DNA of 34,148 nucleotides from Chitinophaga pinensis (GTDB lineage Bacteria > Bacteroidota > Bacteroidia > Flavobacteriales_D > Crocinitomicaceae). The notes under the pieces are model-generated. The model did no database searches and was not told the origin of the DNA. It saw nothing but the letters and a program-made list of their open reading frames with translations. Location: NCBI GenBank assembly GCA_945863605.1, contig CAMAZP010000031.1, positions 1-34,148 of the forward strand, written 5' to 3'. The position numbers and the translations under genes were made by a program. Below, in pieces: positions 33,962 to 34,148 of the stretch; the first letter of the stretch is position 1, and each line of letters opens with the position of its first letter.

Positions 33962-34105
33962 AACATGATTTAGTTGATAATTTTAAGAGATTAAATTTCA
34001 ACATCATAATAAGTTCTTTGAAGTATTGAGAAATAAGGAAACAGCAAATTTTAGAATTAGAATAAAATGATTCTTGTAGTTTTTGGAAAGAATTCAAAGT
34101 TATTT

Positions 34106-34148
<43 letters not shown>

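Larger units (their letters stand above)
33667..34105 (+). other. rRNA operon promoter and leader region
   Basis: This 439-nt gene-free stretch holds two full TAnnTTTG boxes about 130 nt apart, each preceded by A-rich tracts (33751-33770 and 33890-33901) that may act as UP-type elements. A terminator-like hairpin follows the second box. Near the 3' end AGTTCTTTGAAG (34012-34023) resembles the conserved boxA-like leader signal of Bacteroidota rRNA operons. No coding frame is visible. Confidence 0.7.

Overview
The window looks like a chromosomal stretch of a low-GC member of the Bacteroidota, most likely the order Flavobacteriales. The evidence is a PorP/SprF type IX secretion (T9SS) protein, a short RpoD of 288 residues, a TonB-dependent receptor paired with a DUF4249 lipoprotein, a SecA ending in a SEC-C zinc motif, a long GAPDH of 483 residues, and many upstream boxes matching the Bacteroidota -7 consensus TAnnTTTG with little sign of Shine-Dalgarno sites. 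I cannot name the genus from the sequence. A Crocinitomicaceae/Fluviicola-like relative is only a guess.

Layout. 1-3025 (minus) is a three-gene envelope-signalling operon: an ECF sigma factor, a fused anti-sigma/PorP-like outer-membrane protein, and a PorP/SprF protein cut by the window edge. 3179-7665 (minus) holds leuS, which carries an in-frame repeat insertion, and a GH3-family adenylating enzyme. 7775-10127 (plus) holds a tandem universal stress protein, fbp and an ABA4-like membrane protein, followed by the small SRP RNA at 10246-10343. 10416-14446 (minus) holds GAPDH, RpoD and an HtrA/DegQ protease. 14632-18784 (plus) holds comB, a zinc phospholipase C/S1-P1 nuclease-fold protein, a short unknown gene, a TPMT-like methyltransferase, a membrane protein and fabI. 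18785-19841 is a small accessory patch with a decayed small ORF and a ribbon-helix-helix/PemK toxin-antitoxin pair. 19842-26721 (minus) holds kdsC, a DUF2520 dehydrogenase-like gene, secA, trmB and a DUF4836-like lipoprotein. 26808-30795 (plus) holds a conserved unknown, a TonB receptor and its DUF4249 lipoprotein. 30796-32721 (minus) is an ABC-F ATPase. 32857-33666 (plus) is a small basic protein and a membrane protein. 33667-34148 is the leader and first bases of a 16S rRNA gene, so an rRNA operon starts at the right edge.

Most of the window is housekeeping: translation, protein export, carbon metabolism, fatty-acid and LPS synthesis. The most interesting part is the left-hand operon. A protein with a cytoplasmic anti-sigma-like head, one inner-membrane helix, a roughly 200-residue low-complexity periplasmic linker and a C-terminal PorP-like barrel could carry an outer-membrane (possibly T9SS) signal straight to its co-encoded sigma factor. 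It resembles in architecture the dual membrane-spanning anti-sigma factors described in Bacteroides, here with a PorP-type outer-membrane domain and a PorP/SprF partner. A perfect 19-nt palindrome sits in front of the operon and may be its control site.
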